Shown here: piece after piece, positions 12,073 to 22,397 of the stretch
Layout of the letters: every line of letters begins with the position of its first letter
Position numbering within the stretch: the stretch's first letter is position 1
Assembly (NCBI GenBank): GCA_029204225.1
Contig: MU832104.1
Coordinates: forward strand, 1 to 64,000
From: Diphasiastrum complanatum
Lineage: Eukaryota; Streptophyta; Lycopodiopsida; Lycopodiales; Lycopodiaceae
Direction: 5' to 3'
Length of the DNA: 64,000 nt
The notes under the pieces: model-generated
The model's input: the letters and a program-made list of their open reading frames with translations, nothing else
Databases searched by the model: none
What the model was told of the DNA's origin: nothing
Translations under genes and position numbers: made by a program

Positions 12073-15000
12073 GAGCTTGAGAGTAGTTCAACTTCAGATG
12101 CCCTATATACTATGAGAAACACCATTTTTCTGCATTTCTCATAAACGCGTCCCAGAAACGTAGAAAAAAAAAACTTATGCAGGAGGATAGATGGGGGGAG
12201 GGTGGGCAGCTTGACTTAAACTATGGAACTGACATATGCTCAGATGATGGTACGCTTCTTAATTATCTTAAAGGGTGGGTGCAAAACCAACTGGGAATTT
12301 CTGAACAAATTCACTAATTTTTTTCTATTTCACAGCACTAGCTAAGCATTGGAAAGAAAGAGAACAGCCTGATACATGTCAACATGAAGGTTCTTTGAAG
12401 TTTAACAATTCTTTAGCATCAAAGATTCGAATTTCCTATTTCATATTTAGAAAAGTAGAATAGGTACTATGCGGATGATTTGTGTACAAAAGACTCTGCA
12501 ATTCAAGTTTCAAGTATTTGTTATGTTAAATCCTTTAGGTCTATCAAAAAGTTTAGGGAAAACTAAGATTTGATATATGCAAAAACTACCTTGGCATAGT
12601 AACTGCTCATTATCGATGCAGGGATTTGACAGGAAGTGGAACACATTTCCATAGAAAACTTTTAACCTTGATAGAATCCAATAGGCATTGTTGCCCGCAA
12701 ACTGGACCACATTGTACCCGCGAGGAAGGTGGAGAGGGCTGTCCCTTAGCGGATATTATTATCCCCATTCTCCTATATGCTGATGATGTGGTTCTTCTCT
12801 CATCCTCCGTAGCTGGTTTACAGAGACACCTTTCTGCTTTACATCGGATTGACGGTTAATACTAAGAAGACCAAGATTATGGTGTTCAACACCAATAGAC
12901 AGCATATGAGAGATGTGACATTTTATTATGATGGGCTGCCGATTGAGATCGTGGCCTCTTACACCTATTTGGGAGTACTTTTCTTTGGTCCACTACTCAC
13001 ATTTGGACCAGCAGCCCACACCAGACTCCGTAAGGGAAGACCGTGGGACAGAAGTAAATTCTTTCTTGATGTGTTGAAGGCCATAATAACCTTGGTCTTC
13101 ATGATGTTAACCCCAAATCCCATATGTACAATAGGTGTGGAAGCTATCCAATTGTGTCAGTGATCACTCTCTAGACGGTGAGATTGCATCCTGCACTGCT
13201 GCCCTCTCTCAATATTCATGAGTCCCCATACAAAATAAGATAGCTTGTTGAGTATGGAGTCTCATAAGTCACCTTGCAGAAATGATGAATGAATGATACT
13301 GCAGGTCAAAGACCCAATTTGCAAAGGTTGTGGTTGGAGGCCAAGAACCTCAAAAACCTCCTGGAGCATATAGAAGAGCGTGCCTCAGTAAAGTGTGCCA
13401 TTTTGGAAGGCCTCCCTACCTATATGTACGTTAAATGAAAATTGATGTACTGGGATTTGTACCTGTTGCAAAGCTGCGTGTATTCTTTCCTGTGAATTGA
13501 ATCCGATAAGCAAGGTTGCCATATCTTGCTTGGGCTGCCAAGCCTTCTCCATGCTAGGAGAAGCAAGAACGGCCAATATAGTGTCTAGAAACATCTTGCC
13601 TCCTCAATTAACATGTGGGGCAGATGTGAACTTGAGGGTGTTACCTCCCTTTAATCTCTTCTTTGACAGTGTTGCCAATATGATTGCTGCGAATGTCCCA
13701 ACTGGAATCTCCAGTCATCACTGATGCATGTCTTCTTGTCCTCACCAATTTGCTCTCCTGTTTCCGAATCCTTGTCGAAGTGTTGTCATATAGTATTTTA
13801 AGATCAAGTGTAAGGGCCTCCAACGTTGTGGCATGGGTTTATATCACGGGTCTGCAGATAGTTGATTGGTTTTTGTAAGTCCTCTATGAGTTGTTGAAAT
13901 TCATAGGGAAGGTTGAGGTTGGGCATTATGTCCCTTACTATAGTGTAGCCATATCAAATAGAGCTAGCTGTATGTAATGGTCCTCTGTAGGATGTATATG
14001 TTCACATTGTAGTTTAAGGCCTTTCAAAGGCCTGTTGTTACTTGTAGAGGAATGCAAGGGAGGCAGTGCTAGAGACAGCAAGTTAGGTAATCTGAGGAGA
14101 AAACAAGGGAGAAAGAAAACAAAATTCAGTAAATTAGGGGTCAGTAGCTGCTGTGTAGGTAAGAAAGCATCACAAGAACAGAGTGCAGTGCTACTGCACT
14201 GAGGCGGTGCAGGGAGTGCCCTTTTTCATTATTGTAACAATTTAGGTACGAAGTTAGGATAATATATATGTTAGGATAATATATATGAGCAGGCTGAAGT
14301 CTAGTGGGATGTTTCAAAAGAGTATCCACGTGCTTGCTGAAAAAGCTTAACTGCAGCCTTGATTCTTGCTGTACCAGCTAGATCACTTCTAATATCTGTG
14401 GATCGTTGTACACTGCTGCATGTTAAAGCCAATGTTTGGTCTGGTTTTGGGTCCTGGGAATTCTGTTTTGTTGGAAGGTTCTGATTCTTGACTTTGCATT
14501 TGGCATCCATTTTTGTTTTCAGCAGCACTCTCTGTAATACGGATAGAGGCAAAAACTGTTTTCCTTTCACTGTATTTGCCCTACTCCTTGATATCACTCG
14601 CTGAAAAGGTGCATTCACCATTAGGAACTTGGGGCCAGAACTTCTTCACTTCGATATTGAGACATTGTAATCGTTAAGCCTTTAAGAATACTCTTGTTAG
14701 CAAGTTGTCGGAGCATTGCATATTCACAAACAAATACGGTTGATCCAGCCTCAAGGTTGTGTTTAGGTTATTTTCTTGCAAGTAACATGCAGTGTTTTTC
14801 TTAAGGCTTTTCCTGAAACAGGTACTGGGACTTATTGCATCAAAGTATACATCTTTGGGGAAGATATTTGACCTATAGATTGTAAATTGTTATTTTCACA
14901 TCGGACCTTTAAATATGTATGTGCTCTTTCTATATCGCAAATATCGTGTTGCCTATTTTCTGATGTCAGTTTGTGGATCTGTCTGTTGTCCCATAAGGCT

Positions 15001-18000
15001 TTGGAGCTAGAGAAGCAGCTGCGGGTTTTAATTCAAGCTAAAGGGCCGTTTGATCCTAATGTACGTGCTCTGCGAAGCAATATCCGGGAAAGTTATGAAG
15101 CAGTTATTCTTCAGGATCATGAATTTTCAGAGTTGCATGATGTGGAGCAAGCACTCTGGCGCTTGCACTACAAGCGCATTGAGGAGTTTAGAGCCAGGAT
15201 AAGAAAAACCATGGCAGCAGTGGGAGCAACCACACCAGCTCCACCTGTTCCTGCTGCTGGATCCAGAGTTGTGACAAGAAAAGAACCGCTACAAAAGTTA
15301 CAGGCTTTTTTTAAGAGCTTTTTGTCAGAGGCAACTGGATTCTATCATGATCTTATCATGAAGATTAGGGCAAAATATGGTTTATCACAAGAGTATGCAT
15401 CAGTCCAAGGGGAGCCTCAGTGGCCTGTGGATGAACAGGGCTCCACTAATTTGAAGCATTGTCAACTTTCTTGCCATCGATGCTTAATTTTTTTGGGAGA
15501 TCTTGCCCGGTACAAAGAACTACATAGTGAGGGAGGTGGGCATAGCCGTGATTGGTCTGTTGCTGCTGGATATTATCTTAAGGCAGCTTCTTTGTGGCCT
15601 TCCAGTGGAAATCCACATAATCAGGTAGCTTTAAATTTGCCACCGCTGGCTTTGAAGAATTATTTGATACAAATGTGTATAGACTTAGTGTCCCCCAAAA
15701 TTTTTCCAGCTTTAAAATTTTTCAAGGCAATCTCACTGTTGTTACTACTGATGCAGCTCGCTGTGTTGGCAACGTACGTCGGTGATGAATTACTTGCTGT
15801 ATATCAATATTTTCGGAGCCTTGCAGTTGATGGCCCATTTTTGACTGCAAGGGAAAATCTGGTTCTTTTGTTTGAGAAGGTATGTGTAGAGCACTTACAA
15901 TCATTTCATCTTGATCAACCATGAAAGTTGGGGCTTCAGTGAATTTGACAAATCAGCGAGCTTGGTTTAAGGTTCCAATCTGACACTAATGTGAACTTGA
16001 TGTTGTACTGTTATGTCTGTTTTGTAACTTTACTTGGTCGTAGGTTCATGGTGGATAATAGCTACCTAACTAGGAGCTGTTCTAACATAAGAGAATTTAT
16101 TGGGGTCTTCACTGACTGAATTCTGGGTGATGTCTATTTGGACGTGTTAACATAGAATTTTCTGGCTATACAGCTATTTTTACATAAACAGAACAGGATT
16201 GTGTTGCTCTTATAACAGAGTACTTTTTTCTTTAGTACCATGTGCTAATAGCCAGCCATGTATATCTGATACTGATTGTGTCACAGAATCGCCAACATTA
16301 CACTAAGCTTTCCAGTCTTATCCCTGGTACCATATTACCACCTTCAAAGCTGGACAGCTCAAAGGCCCCTGAAAAGGAAAAGACTGGTAAAGGAGAAAAG
16401 ATCCTCCCACTCAATGATGGTGCTGCAGTGAAGCTTGCATTGAAGGACATTAAGAAACCTGAGACAGATTCATGCTCAACCACTGTAACTATCGCAGAAA
16501 CAAGAAAAGCTTTTCGGATTCGTTTTGTGCGACTGAATGGCATACTGTTTACAAGGACCAGGTACACAAATTCCAATTATTGAGGTTGCAGAGAAAATTT
16601 ATTTAACTAGTCGTGACATGATATGCTTAGCTAGTTAGTGGTTGGATTGTTGTACAAGGATGCACTTAATTGAATTAGTTTTAAGCTTTGTAACATGGGA
16701 AGACATGTAGGGAAACCAAAGCCAGGGCAGTGAGTCTTTTCACTATAGACGATAATTTTGAGCTTTATGTTCCTGTATCATGAATATCAAGGTACTCATC
16801 TTTTTTCTATGGCATGCTCATCAGCTTGGAGACATTTTCAGAGGTTTACTCGGCAACGATGCGGGATTTGGAGCAACTTCTTTCATACGAGGATTCTAGC
16901 CTTGAAGCGGGGCTTGGTTTGGATCATCGTAGTGGGATTGGAGGTGGAAGTGGAGGGGTGGCAGGTGTTGTTCAACTTGTGTCTGTTTTGATATTCTCAG
17001 TTCACAATGTAAACTGGGGACTTGATGCTCACCAACCAACATATGCAGAAATCTTGCAACGTTCTGCCCTGTTTCAACATGCCTTCACAGCTACATTTGA
17101 ATGTACTGGCCGTCTTATGAGAAGATGTGCAGAGACAAAAGATGTTTCTGCAAGTCCCCTTCTTCCTGCAATGTTGATATTCTTGGAGTGGCTTGCTTGC
17201 AGGCCGGAGATGGCTGTGGGTAGTGAAATGGATGAGAAGCAGGCCAATGCAAGGTCTTTTTTCTGGAAACAAGCTGTCATTCTTCTTAATATTTTATCTG
17301 AAAAAGAAAAGGGGTATAATGATCTGACATCGAACTATCAGATTGTTTCTTCAAATGGAATGCGGGATGAATGTGGACTTGCTCTATGGGAGGATTTTGA
17401 ACTCAGGGGATTTATTCCATTAGTTCCTGCTCAGCTTGCTTTGGACTACTCTAGGCAGCCCTCTCGAGCAGGCTTAGGTGACAAGGAAGAAAGGAAAGTG
17501 CGTGTTCAGAGGATATTGGGGGCTGGGAAAGCTGTTGCCAACACTCTTGAAGAGAGTGGAAGAGGAATTTGTTTTGATGAAGAACTGGAGGAATTTTTTA
17601 TACCTGGGGAAAATCGAGAGAGAAAGATTACAGGGATGATAGATTCACTAAATAAGGACACTGTTGCTTTAACGAGCAAGGGCATTGTTGCAACAGATAA
17701 GTTTTCAGTCTCAGTTCATTTGCCGAATCAAAGCTTAGGTAATGGGCTGGCAAAAGCAGTGTCAGAGGAAAAGCAAAGCTCGGAGACTCAGAATATTTCA
17801 TCGTCTAAATCCTCTAGTGGAGAAGAGGAGGAAGAGGAACTCATTGTATTCAAGCCATTCTCGACAGTGAGCAAACCTTTTCCTCAACCATCTCAGCCAG
17901 ATTGGTTGCATCAGAACACTTTGGGCACCTCTAACAACCTTTTTGTGGTTCAGTCTTCATTGCATAATTCTAGTGCTGTTGGAAGTAACATACCTGAGAG

Positions 18001-19507
18001 TTCTAGTTTCCGGGAAGACTCCAAATACAATGTGTCTGCTCCTCATGCCTCAATCTCCAAAGTTATAGGATCAAATCTTGGTACATTTACCTCTGACCCT
18101 CTGGTAGATGAGTCAAGAGGCAGAACAGTATACGTCAGTGCAGCAAATCCTGTGAACAGTCTTAGCAGTTGCCTTACTAGCAGTGGACACACTGCACTCA
18201 TGGTATCTTCAGAATTGAATGTCCCCAAAAGCACTCTGGTTAAGGGTGATAACTCTCTGCAAAAAATTAATGCTCTAAGTAGTGCACTTGGACCTGTAAG
18301 CTCTGCAGTAGATTGGGCAAACCTTTATAGTGGATCTTCTGCTTACCCATCGTCTAACACACCTTGGCGTGCTCCTTCTGTTAATAGCATGTTTTCTAAT
18401 GGTCCTGACAGACTCTCTGCTAATGCAGCCACTGATTGGCATTCTAAACAAGCAGCAGTAAGCCATTCTTCATGGAGCTCAGAACTTGAGTCTCTAGCTA
18501 GAAGTGGCTTGACAGGGTTAGATCTTAGTGCTTCAAATGGAAGTCTGTCTGACAAACTAGCACCTAAAGCAGTTGCAGGAGGATCAAGCACTATTCCAGC
18601 TGTTCCTGATCAGGTTGTTGGAAAGGGAAATATTCCCATGGCGTCTTCCGTTGTCGCATTGACCTCCTCATTGCCAAATCAGGTGTACACCTTATCGACC
18701 ACAGCAATTCCTAATTTTGTTGGCTCTGTGGGGCACAATAAAGTTGAAGGACATTCAGCTTTGCCCTCTGCATTGATCTCTGAAACAGGTCACAGTCCTA
18801 TGTTGGAGACCCAGACAGCAGGGGCTGGAAATGCGGCACTTGCAAAGAGCACTCCTGGAGCTGGCACACAGGGCAGTGCTAGTTGGAATGTGAATAACAG
18901 CTCTAATGGTAGCTGGGTTCGACCCATGGGAATTCGACCACCACCTGGTTTTGGTCCTTTTCCAATGGCAAAGCCCACCACAAAAGTGGCGATAGAGCAT
19001 CATCAGGGAAGTTCTCAGTCACCAGAGAGTATTGCTGTAGGGGAAGGGGAGGAGCAGCATGTAGTAGATGATTATAGATGGCTGGATGATGATACAGCTA
19101 GCAAACCAATTGCAACTGAGACAGGCTATCAAAGATCGGGCTCTATAAATTCCTTGGGCTATGGAATCTGGTCTAATGCCGTATCAACCTCAGCAGCAGT
19201 TGCCTACCCATTTCCGGGCATGGGTTCCTCTCCCCATCGTGCACAGCAGAGTAGTCTTCAGCAGTTTCAGCATCAATTATTGATACAGCAGCAGCATGAT
19301 GCCCATCAGCAGCAGCTACATTTAGAAATTCAAAAGCAGCAGCAACAACAACAACACTTGTTGCTTATGCAACAGCAACAGCAACAGCAGCAGCAGCAGC
19401 TGCAGCAACAGAAGCAGCAGCAGCTGCAGCAACAGAAGCAACAGCAGCAGCTTCAACAACCCAGCTGGTTTGGGCAATATTGCTCTCAAGATCCTTTTGT
19501 GTCCTAA
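1558..19507 (+). CDS. SMG7: SMG7, EST1-family nonsense-mediated mRNA decay factor (five coding exons)
   Basis: SMG7 binds phosphorylated UPF1 through a 14-3-3-like TPR domain and commits premature-stop mRNAs to decay; in Arabidopsis it is also needed for meiotic exit. Proposed coding exons are 1558-1623, 14998-15624, 15757-15879, 16287-16561 and 16825-19507, joining in frame to about 1257 residues (the Arabidopsis protein is roughly 1060). Family landmarks are ALELEKQL, YEAVILQDHEFSELHDVEQALW and LHYKRIEEFRARI (residues about 23-95), WSVAAGYYLKAASLWP (about 210), LAVLATYVGDELLAVYQYF (about 232) and GILFTRT/SLETF across the exon 4/5 joint. There is no PIN nuclease domain, as expected for SMG7. 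The tail is Ser-rich with RPPPGFGP (about residue 1068), then a Gln-rich run, ending SQDPFVS. Exons 2-5 have canonical GT-AG borders; exon 1 would use a GC donor. No frameshift or stop interrupts it, so it is probably functional. Confidence 0.9.
2935..3178. repeat. AT-core repeat flanked by AACCGT/ACGGTT inverted motifs
   Basis: Both flanks are dense in AACCGT and its complement, including ACCGTGGTACGGTTCAC on the left (about 2969-2985) and GTGAACCGTACGGTTC on the right (about 3124-3139). They enclose a low-complexity core of ATTAATTAATTA, poly-C and poly-A. The heptamer ACAGTTC occurs at both outer edges (about 2940 and 3163). It looks like a miniature inverted-repeat DNA transposon. Family is unknown. 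Confidence 0.5.
3378..3449. repeat. (GA)n followed by (GAA)n microsatellite
   Basis: About 18 GA units run directly into about 12 GAA units. The GAA part may be the simple-repeat tail of the adjacent - strand LINE. Confidence 0.95.
3445..4505 (-). mobile_element. ORF1-only LINE ('half-LINE')
   Basis: Reading on the - strand, a leader (about 4505-4350) precedes a LINE ORF1 (4349-3624). This is followed directly by a 180-base 3' region that ends in a GAA-type simple-repeat tail at 3445. No reverse transcriptase ORF2 lies between ORF1 and the 3' end. The 3' region shares the pattern TTAACGTCTTTT, CCAAAaGG and ATAAGAC with the 3' end of the LINE at 4515-4660/9805-9922. In both copies GTCTT pairs with AAGAC to form a hairpin. 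This suggests a deletion derivative mobilised in trans. Confidence 0.6.
3624..4349 (-). pseudogene. LINE ORF1 protein (RNA-binding), one in-frame stop
   Basis: About 241 codons begin with MDFEWVTTRRKHKK. A coiled-coil-like segment (MEIQLQKHSYSS, LQEKVKMLEDENANLKE) is followed by a LINE ORF1 RNA-binding region: NIRVQGF, a stretch containing LLASLSYEEQEDVVKAAWRS, then VIFIRFKYTDYRDKVLKRRG and LKGSNIFVHED. ORF1 proteins coat LINE RNA and chaperone target-primed reverse transcription. A single TAG at 4112-4110 splits the frame; otherwise it is open. The product ends HFFIDAC just before the 3' region. Confidence 0.7.
4515..4660 (-). mobile_element. 3' end of a second LINE, separated from its coding part by an LTR insertion
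   Basis: On the - strand this carries the conserved LINE 3' hairpin (GTCTT/AAGAC, about 4541-4572) and a tail of repeated AATTCT units. The rest of the element resumes at 9805 beyond the LTR retrotransposon. The tail abuts the start of the half-LINE at about 4505, so two LINEs lie head to tail. Confidence 0.55.
4661..5578 (-). repeat. 3' LTR of the gag-only element
   Basis: 918 bp. Its sequence matches the LTR at 8883-9804 nearly base for base. For this - strand element it is the downstream LTR. Confidence 0.93.
5579..5945 (-). other. polypurine tract and 3' untranslated interior of the gag-only element
   Basis: On the - strand the tract CGAGGGGAGGA lies immediately before the LTR and would prime plus-strand DNA synthesis. 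The remaining bases up to the gag stop show no coding sense. Confidence 0.7.
5946..6260 (-). repeat. two-copy in-frame repeat at the gag C-terminus
   Basis: The segment with FNEG(Q/H)PTVT(D/N)QLTR and AELKEL occurs twice in tandem, with a period of about 140 bp. Both copies are in frame and similar, which indicates duplication inside the coding region. Confidence 0.8.
5946..8124 (-). pseudogene. broken Gypsy-type gag with zinc knuckle and protease-like domain
   Basis: The N-terminal part (8124-7549) is a gag capsid start ending in APPTFKGERDIRAVEDWF. Capsid sequence then continues in another frame (HMDHYFRLMNTPEEERTD at about 7594) and again in a third (7451-5946), so at least two frameshifts separate the pieces. 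The last piece has the capsid motif FRQSVWVIEDMSEADKTHYL, a zinc knuckle CFNCHQQGHSWRSCP, an acidic linker and a retropepsin-like domain, MVDLGASHNYLSEKL, in which the usual D-S/T-G reads DLG. The C-terminus holds a repeat of about 47 residues in two copies. No polymerase follows. Confidence 0.85.
8125..8867 (-). other. gag leader of the gag-only element
   Basis: About 740 bases lie between the primer-binding site and the gag start. Repeats such as ACCGTGCTT (about 8401, 8512, 8607, 8691 and 8768) recur at irregular spacing. No conserved reading frame was recognised; the region may hold packaging or dimerisation signals. Confidence 0.5.
8868..8880 (-). promoter_or_regulatory. primer-binding site (initiator tRNA-Met type)
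   Basis: The - strand reads TGGTATCAGAGCC, two bases inside the 5' LTR. This is the classic plant LTR-element primer site. Confidence 0.9.
8883..9804 (-). repeat. 5' LTR of the gag-only element
   Basis: 922 bp. It is the upstream LTR in - strand orientation and would hold the element's promoter. It pairs with 4661-5578. Confidence 0.93.
9805..10990 (-). pseudogene. LINE ORF2 C-terminal part with zinc-binding motif
   Basis: The frame 10885-9923 is open except for one TAG at 10624-10622, and a further stop lies just upstream near 10892. It encodes the post-RT region of a non-LTR reverse transcriptase: YLYPDLLSKMI, then LSFGLRYHMGQLRVSSHQLA and the CCHC motif CQLCFLQEVEDEFHFIFLC (C-x2-C-x9-H-x4-C), ending near LPASLQHAPLL. 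The RT core itself is missing or decayed beyond about 10990. Its 3' UTR continues from 9922 into 4660-4515 across the LTR insertion. Confidence 0.75.
11041..11310 (+). pseudogene. LINE reverse transcriptase remnant (YADD)
   Basis: The + strand reads FIYADDAALLSS followed by NTMKTTIMIF and later SFLGVLLQ-like residues. This order (catalytic YADD, then the N-x-KKTK-type motif) is that of a non-LTR polymerase palm. Frames shift several times. It is on the opposite strand to the LINE C-terminus just upstream, so two insertions meet here. Confidence 0.65.
11318..11466. repeat. 74-bp tandem duplication
   Basis: The unit starting GACTCAGGGACACTTCCC begins at 11319 and again at 11393. The copies are almost identical, differing by one T in a run, so the duplication is young compared with the decayed LINE around it. 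Confidence 0.9.
11467..11849. other. AT-rich intron DNA, probably LINE-derived, no gene
   Basis: Phrases such as CCATAGACTTATATGC and CAAGTCTTATGGG recall the region just after LINE RT domains, but no readable frame remains. Confidence 0.35.
11850..12008. repeat. palindrome-rich AT element with CGGTTTGAACCG motifs
   Basis: The perfect palindrome CGGTTTGAACCG (11869-11880) and GGTTCAAACCG (11903-11913) alternate with T-runs. Further CCGG and CCGCGG motifs follow, and the block ends with CAACTATG. The same octamer closes the element at 54133-54466. It is probably a miniature DNA transposon end. The left border is unclear. Confidence 0.45.
12009..12070. repeat. compound (CT)n(CA)n microsatellite
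   Basis: About 10 CT units, an ACTCA interruption, then about 18 CA units. Confidence 0.95.
12626..13165 (+). pseudogene. LINE reverse transcriptase fragment (YADD)
   Basis: The + strand encodes GCPLADIIIPILLYADDVVLLS, a polymerase palm with an intact YADD, then GLQRHLSALH. A frameshift near 12850 moves to the frame with LTVNTKKTKIMVFNT and VASYTYLGVLF. These are standard successive motifs of a non-LTR reverse transcriptase. Sequence relatedness to 11041-11310 suggests the same LINE family. Both ends are truncated. Confidence 0.8.
13166..14997. other. 3' part of SMG7 intron 1, no element recognised
   Basis: No convincing frame or repeat was seen. The splice acceptor CCATAAG precedes exon 2. 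Confidence 0.5.
19246..19464 (+). repeat. CAG-rich polyglutamine tract inside SMG7
   Basis: An in-frame run rich in CAG/CAA codes for long Gln stretches broken by Leu, His and Lys near the SMG7 C-terminus. Mixed CAG/CAA codons argue that the tract is kept at protein level. Length probably varies between individuals. Confidence 0.9.
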
Positions 19508-20840
19508 AATCACAAAGATCATGCGGTGAGTTTACTATTCCAGTTTAAATACACATCTGTACTTGCATTTTGACACCGGCCACCATACAGATCTCTTAGA
19601 TTTGTTCTAGTTGTCAATGCTAAGAACACATATGCTTTGTTTCACACATGAATTTATTCATTTAGAACTTTGTTCTCTTCAAATCTTTCACAAATTCTTA
19701 AATCTGTAAATCTTTTTGTTATTATGTTCTTGTGAGCTGTGTATAGAATATGCACTTTTGACATATGTGTGTTGTGGAATAAGTGTTGAGTTGGGCCCAA
19801 AGTTCATGATGTGGAGGCTGACCTACTAAGTCTTCCCACGCCCGACAATTGTTAAGAGTTTCAGCAGATGGGGATGGTTCAGTCACTATTTACGGTGAGG
19901 ATCTCATGTAGATAGATGGATGGGTCTCATGAGCTGGTCACGTATAATGGCTTGTCCATCTGGCCTGCGTCATGTTTTCCTTACAATGGTAGCACAAGTA
20001 GTTGATTATGTCATGGGGTTATTGTCTTTTGTTTCCTACATATCGTACCTAACCATCATATCCATTGCTCTTTTTAACCACTCCATGTCCTTTCAGATTG
20101 CTCTGATTACAAATCGTGCATCCACGCCACCCTTTTTTCTTCCTCGTGCATCTCACTATCCTTCAGTGCCCCTCATGTCCCTCTATATAAGATGACATTT
20201 TTCACAGATACAACATTCCCCTCACGATATCACACTCGACACCCAAGTCAACTTCGTAGAGTCTAGACCGTAGGACCGTAGATTGTAATTTTGTTTCAAA
20301 GTTGAAAGTTGAAGTTCAAACTTATTTGCAAATTGCAATGTCGAGATCGGAGAAAAGAATAAACAAGAAGGTTATGACAAGGTTTGAGAAAGCCAAAAAA
20401 ATTTAGGTTGGAAACTTAGAAGGTTAGATTCATCATTCAACATTGAACATTCTATATGTAACTACTAACATAATACATTAAATACCAAAATCAAAATTGT
20501 AAAACCATTAGTAATTACCGAATCCTGATATTACTAATCAGACGATCGACTAACAGACTACAGTTAACTTCAGGAATCAGAAATTAGAATCCATAATATA
20601 TCATGATTCATAACATAATAGTAAATACATTTGCCAGGTGCCTCATGAGTCCCGTCACCAATGTAATGCCACATGCGACATGTCTGATGATAAATCATGA
20701 TGTGTAAACAGCTCAAGAGTCAATGCTTATCTAGTCACTAGTGACATCTACAATCTACAATGTACAATGAGCACTCTAAGCTCTCCTACGCCTGAGTCCT
20801 CCTCGCTGAAGTTTAAACTGTAATGGACCATGGTTAGTTT
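19508..20840 (+). other. SMG7 3' UTR start, candidate donor, then non-coding DNA
   Basis: A good 5' splice site, GCG/GTGAGT, lies at 19525/19526, only 18 bases after the stop, so the 3' UTR may be spliced. The rest is AT-rich with no recognised gene. Several stretches of short palindromic ATTC/GAAT phrases between about 20280 and 20640 may belong to the hAT element that follows. Confidence 0.4.
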
Positions 20841-20841
20841 A

Positions 20842-22193
20842 TTACTGTCTCTCAAAAGCGTTGGGCCTCCAAGGTCTCCTGCCTGAAAATCTGGAGCTCA
20901 TACAGCAGGTTAGCCTGCTCGTGTACGTCAGGATAAACTTGGAAGATATAGGCATTCCAGCCATCCCCGAGCTCCCTATTTGTGTCTTGCTCCTCACTCC
21001 TCCAAAGTGGATGGAGTATGTGGGCCATGGCATGCAGGGGCTTATGAAACCACTCCCACTTGCTCTGCCAAAGGAGCTGGACCTTCGCAAGCCTGCAAGA
21101 ATCAAGATTGAAGACACATTAATAATTATAGTACATACTACATACTGATACTACATTTGAAATTTGAATTTTGAATCTTCAATCATGAATGTCGAATGAT
21201 AACTGATTTTATGATGATTCAAATTTCAAACCTTAGTTACAACTTAGAAGTTTCAAGTTAGTACCAACTAGTTACTAGTAACTACTAAATAGTAAGGCTT
21301 AAGTAATAAGCGTCAGCCATATACCTCTCTGGGCTAATGGTCGTGCAAAGGCTCAACAGCTCGCCCAACCTGTCCATGAACTCGTACAAGAGGCCCAATG
21401 TGCAGCCCTCTTGATCTGTAACGTGCAGGACAGTGTAGATAGGCTGTAGGCCCACCACAATGGATCGAGCCTTATCCCAAAATGATGAAAACGTAATGGT
21501 CCGCTCGAATCTCTTACTCTTGGGCTCCTGTGATGGCCCCCACTGTGCCCACTCAACGACAACAACCATCTGCCTCAAGCCCCGATGAACTTTTAGTAGT
21601 CGTTCCAGGACCAGGAACATAAATGCAAACCTGCACAGTGCACGAGTGACAAGTGCTAGCGTTTGACAACACAATACATGCATGAAACATGATGCATTAC
21701 ATTGAACATTCAAGAGTAGGACCTAGGTAGTAGGTACAAACTACATTGAACATTCAGTGCTCGCAAAGTTACAAACTACAATAGCGGCATAGCCATTACT
21801 TAGTTATTATTAACTAAACAATAAATACTTACCAACAAAAGCGCACCCAAATTTGAGTTGCAACTTGCATACCTGGTGGGGGTAGGTCTCACAAGACATC
21901 CAAGGTGGACTGTCTCCTGAACATGGCCAGGACCCTTGGCCTCTTGGTGACGAATCTCACCAAGGACCGTGCGGTAGTACCACCTCCGCAATCCATAAAA
22001 TCTTGGCCACATCCTTGACCAATAAGTCCAGGCAGTGTGCAACACAAGGTGTCCAAAAGATGTGGGGGTAGGTCTCATTAACGAGCCTACCCATGGAGAC
22101 GCAGTTTGACGTATTGTCTGTGACCACCTGCACAACCATACAACGCAATGTGCATGACTTTGGAATTCCGAATTCAAGTGAACCATAATCCAT
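20842..22193 (-). pseudogene. decayed hAT transposase, DUF659 type (copy 2)
   Basis: On the - strand, [20 protein letters not shown] then [17 protein letters not shown] is the DUF659 core with its D and C-x2-H. It continues in broken frames through LERLLKVHRGLRQMVV, LQPIYTVLHVTDQEGCTLGLL and, near 21060-20860, AMAHILHPLW. The same order of motifs occurs in the neighbouring copy at 22.4-26.5 kb. No N-terminal BED finger is seen. Several frameshifts and missing segments mean it is dead. hAT enzymes cut and paste short inverted-repeat elements. Confidence 0.8.
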
Positions 22194-22397
22194 TGTTAAT
22201 CAATCGCCATTGAACAATGAACATTCAACATTAACATTTACAAATTACCATTTAACATTATAGTAATAAGTATAATATATATACCTGTACAACGTGTTGT
22301 GGTCCCACCTCCTCAATGGCAGCTCAAATGTGTGAGAACATGTACTTGCCTGTGACTGCCTCCCTGGAGGTGTCGATGGATCTGAGAAACATCGTCC
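22194..22397. other. boundary between the two hAT copies
   Basis: AT-rich spacer between the end of copy 1 and the start of copy 2. No clear terminal inverted repeat was found by eye. Confidence 0.3.

Larger units (their letters stand above)
1624..14997 (+). other. SMG7 intron 1, about 13.4 kb, filled with transposons
   Basis: The interval between proposed exon 1 and the CATAAG/GCT acceptor at 14997 carries nested LINE and LTR elements, simple repeats and AT-rich palindromic DNA. The stretches 1624-2935 and 13170-14997 contain no element or gene I recognise and read as ordinary AT-rich intron sequence. Confidence 0.6.

Noticed and set aside
19322-19522. Leu-rich - strand frame
   Set aside because: Antisense shadow of the SMG7 polyglutamine tract.
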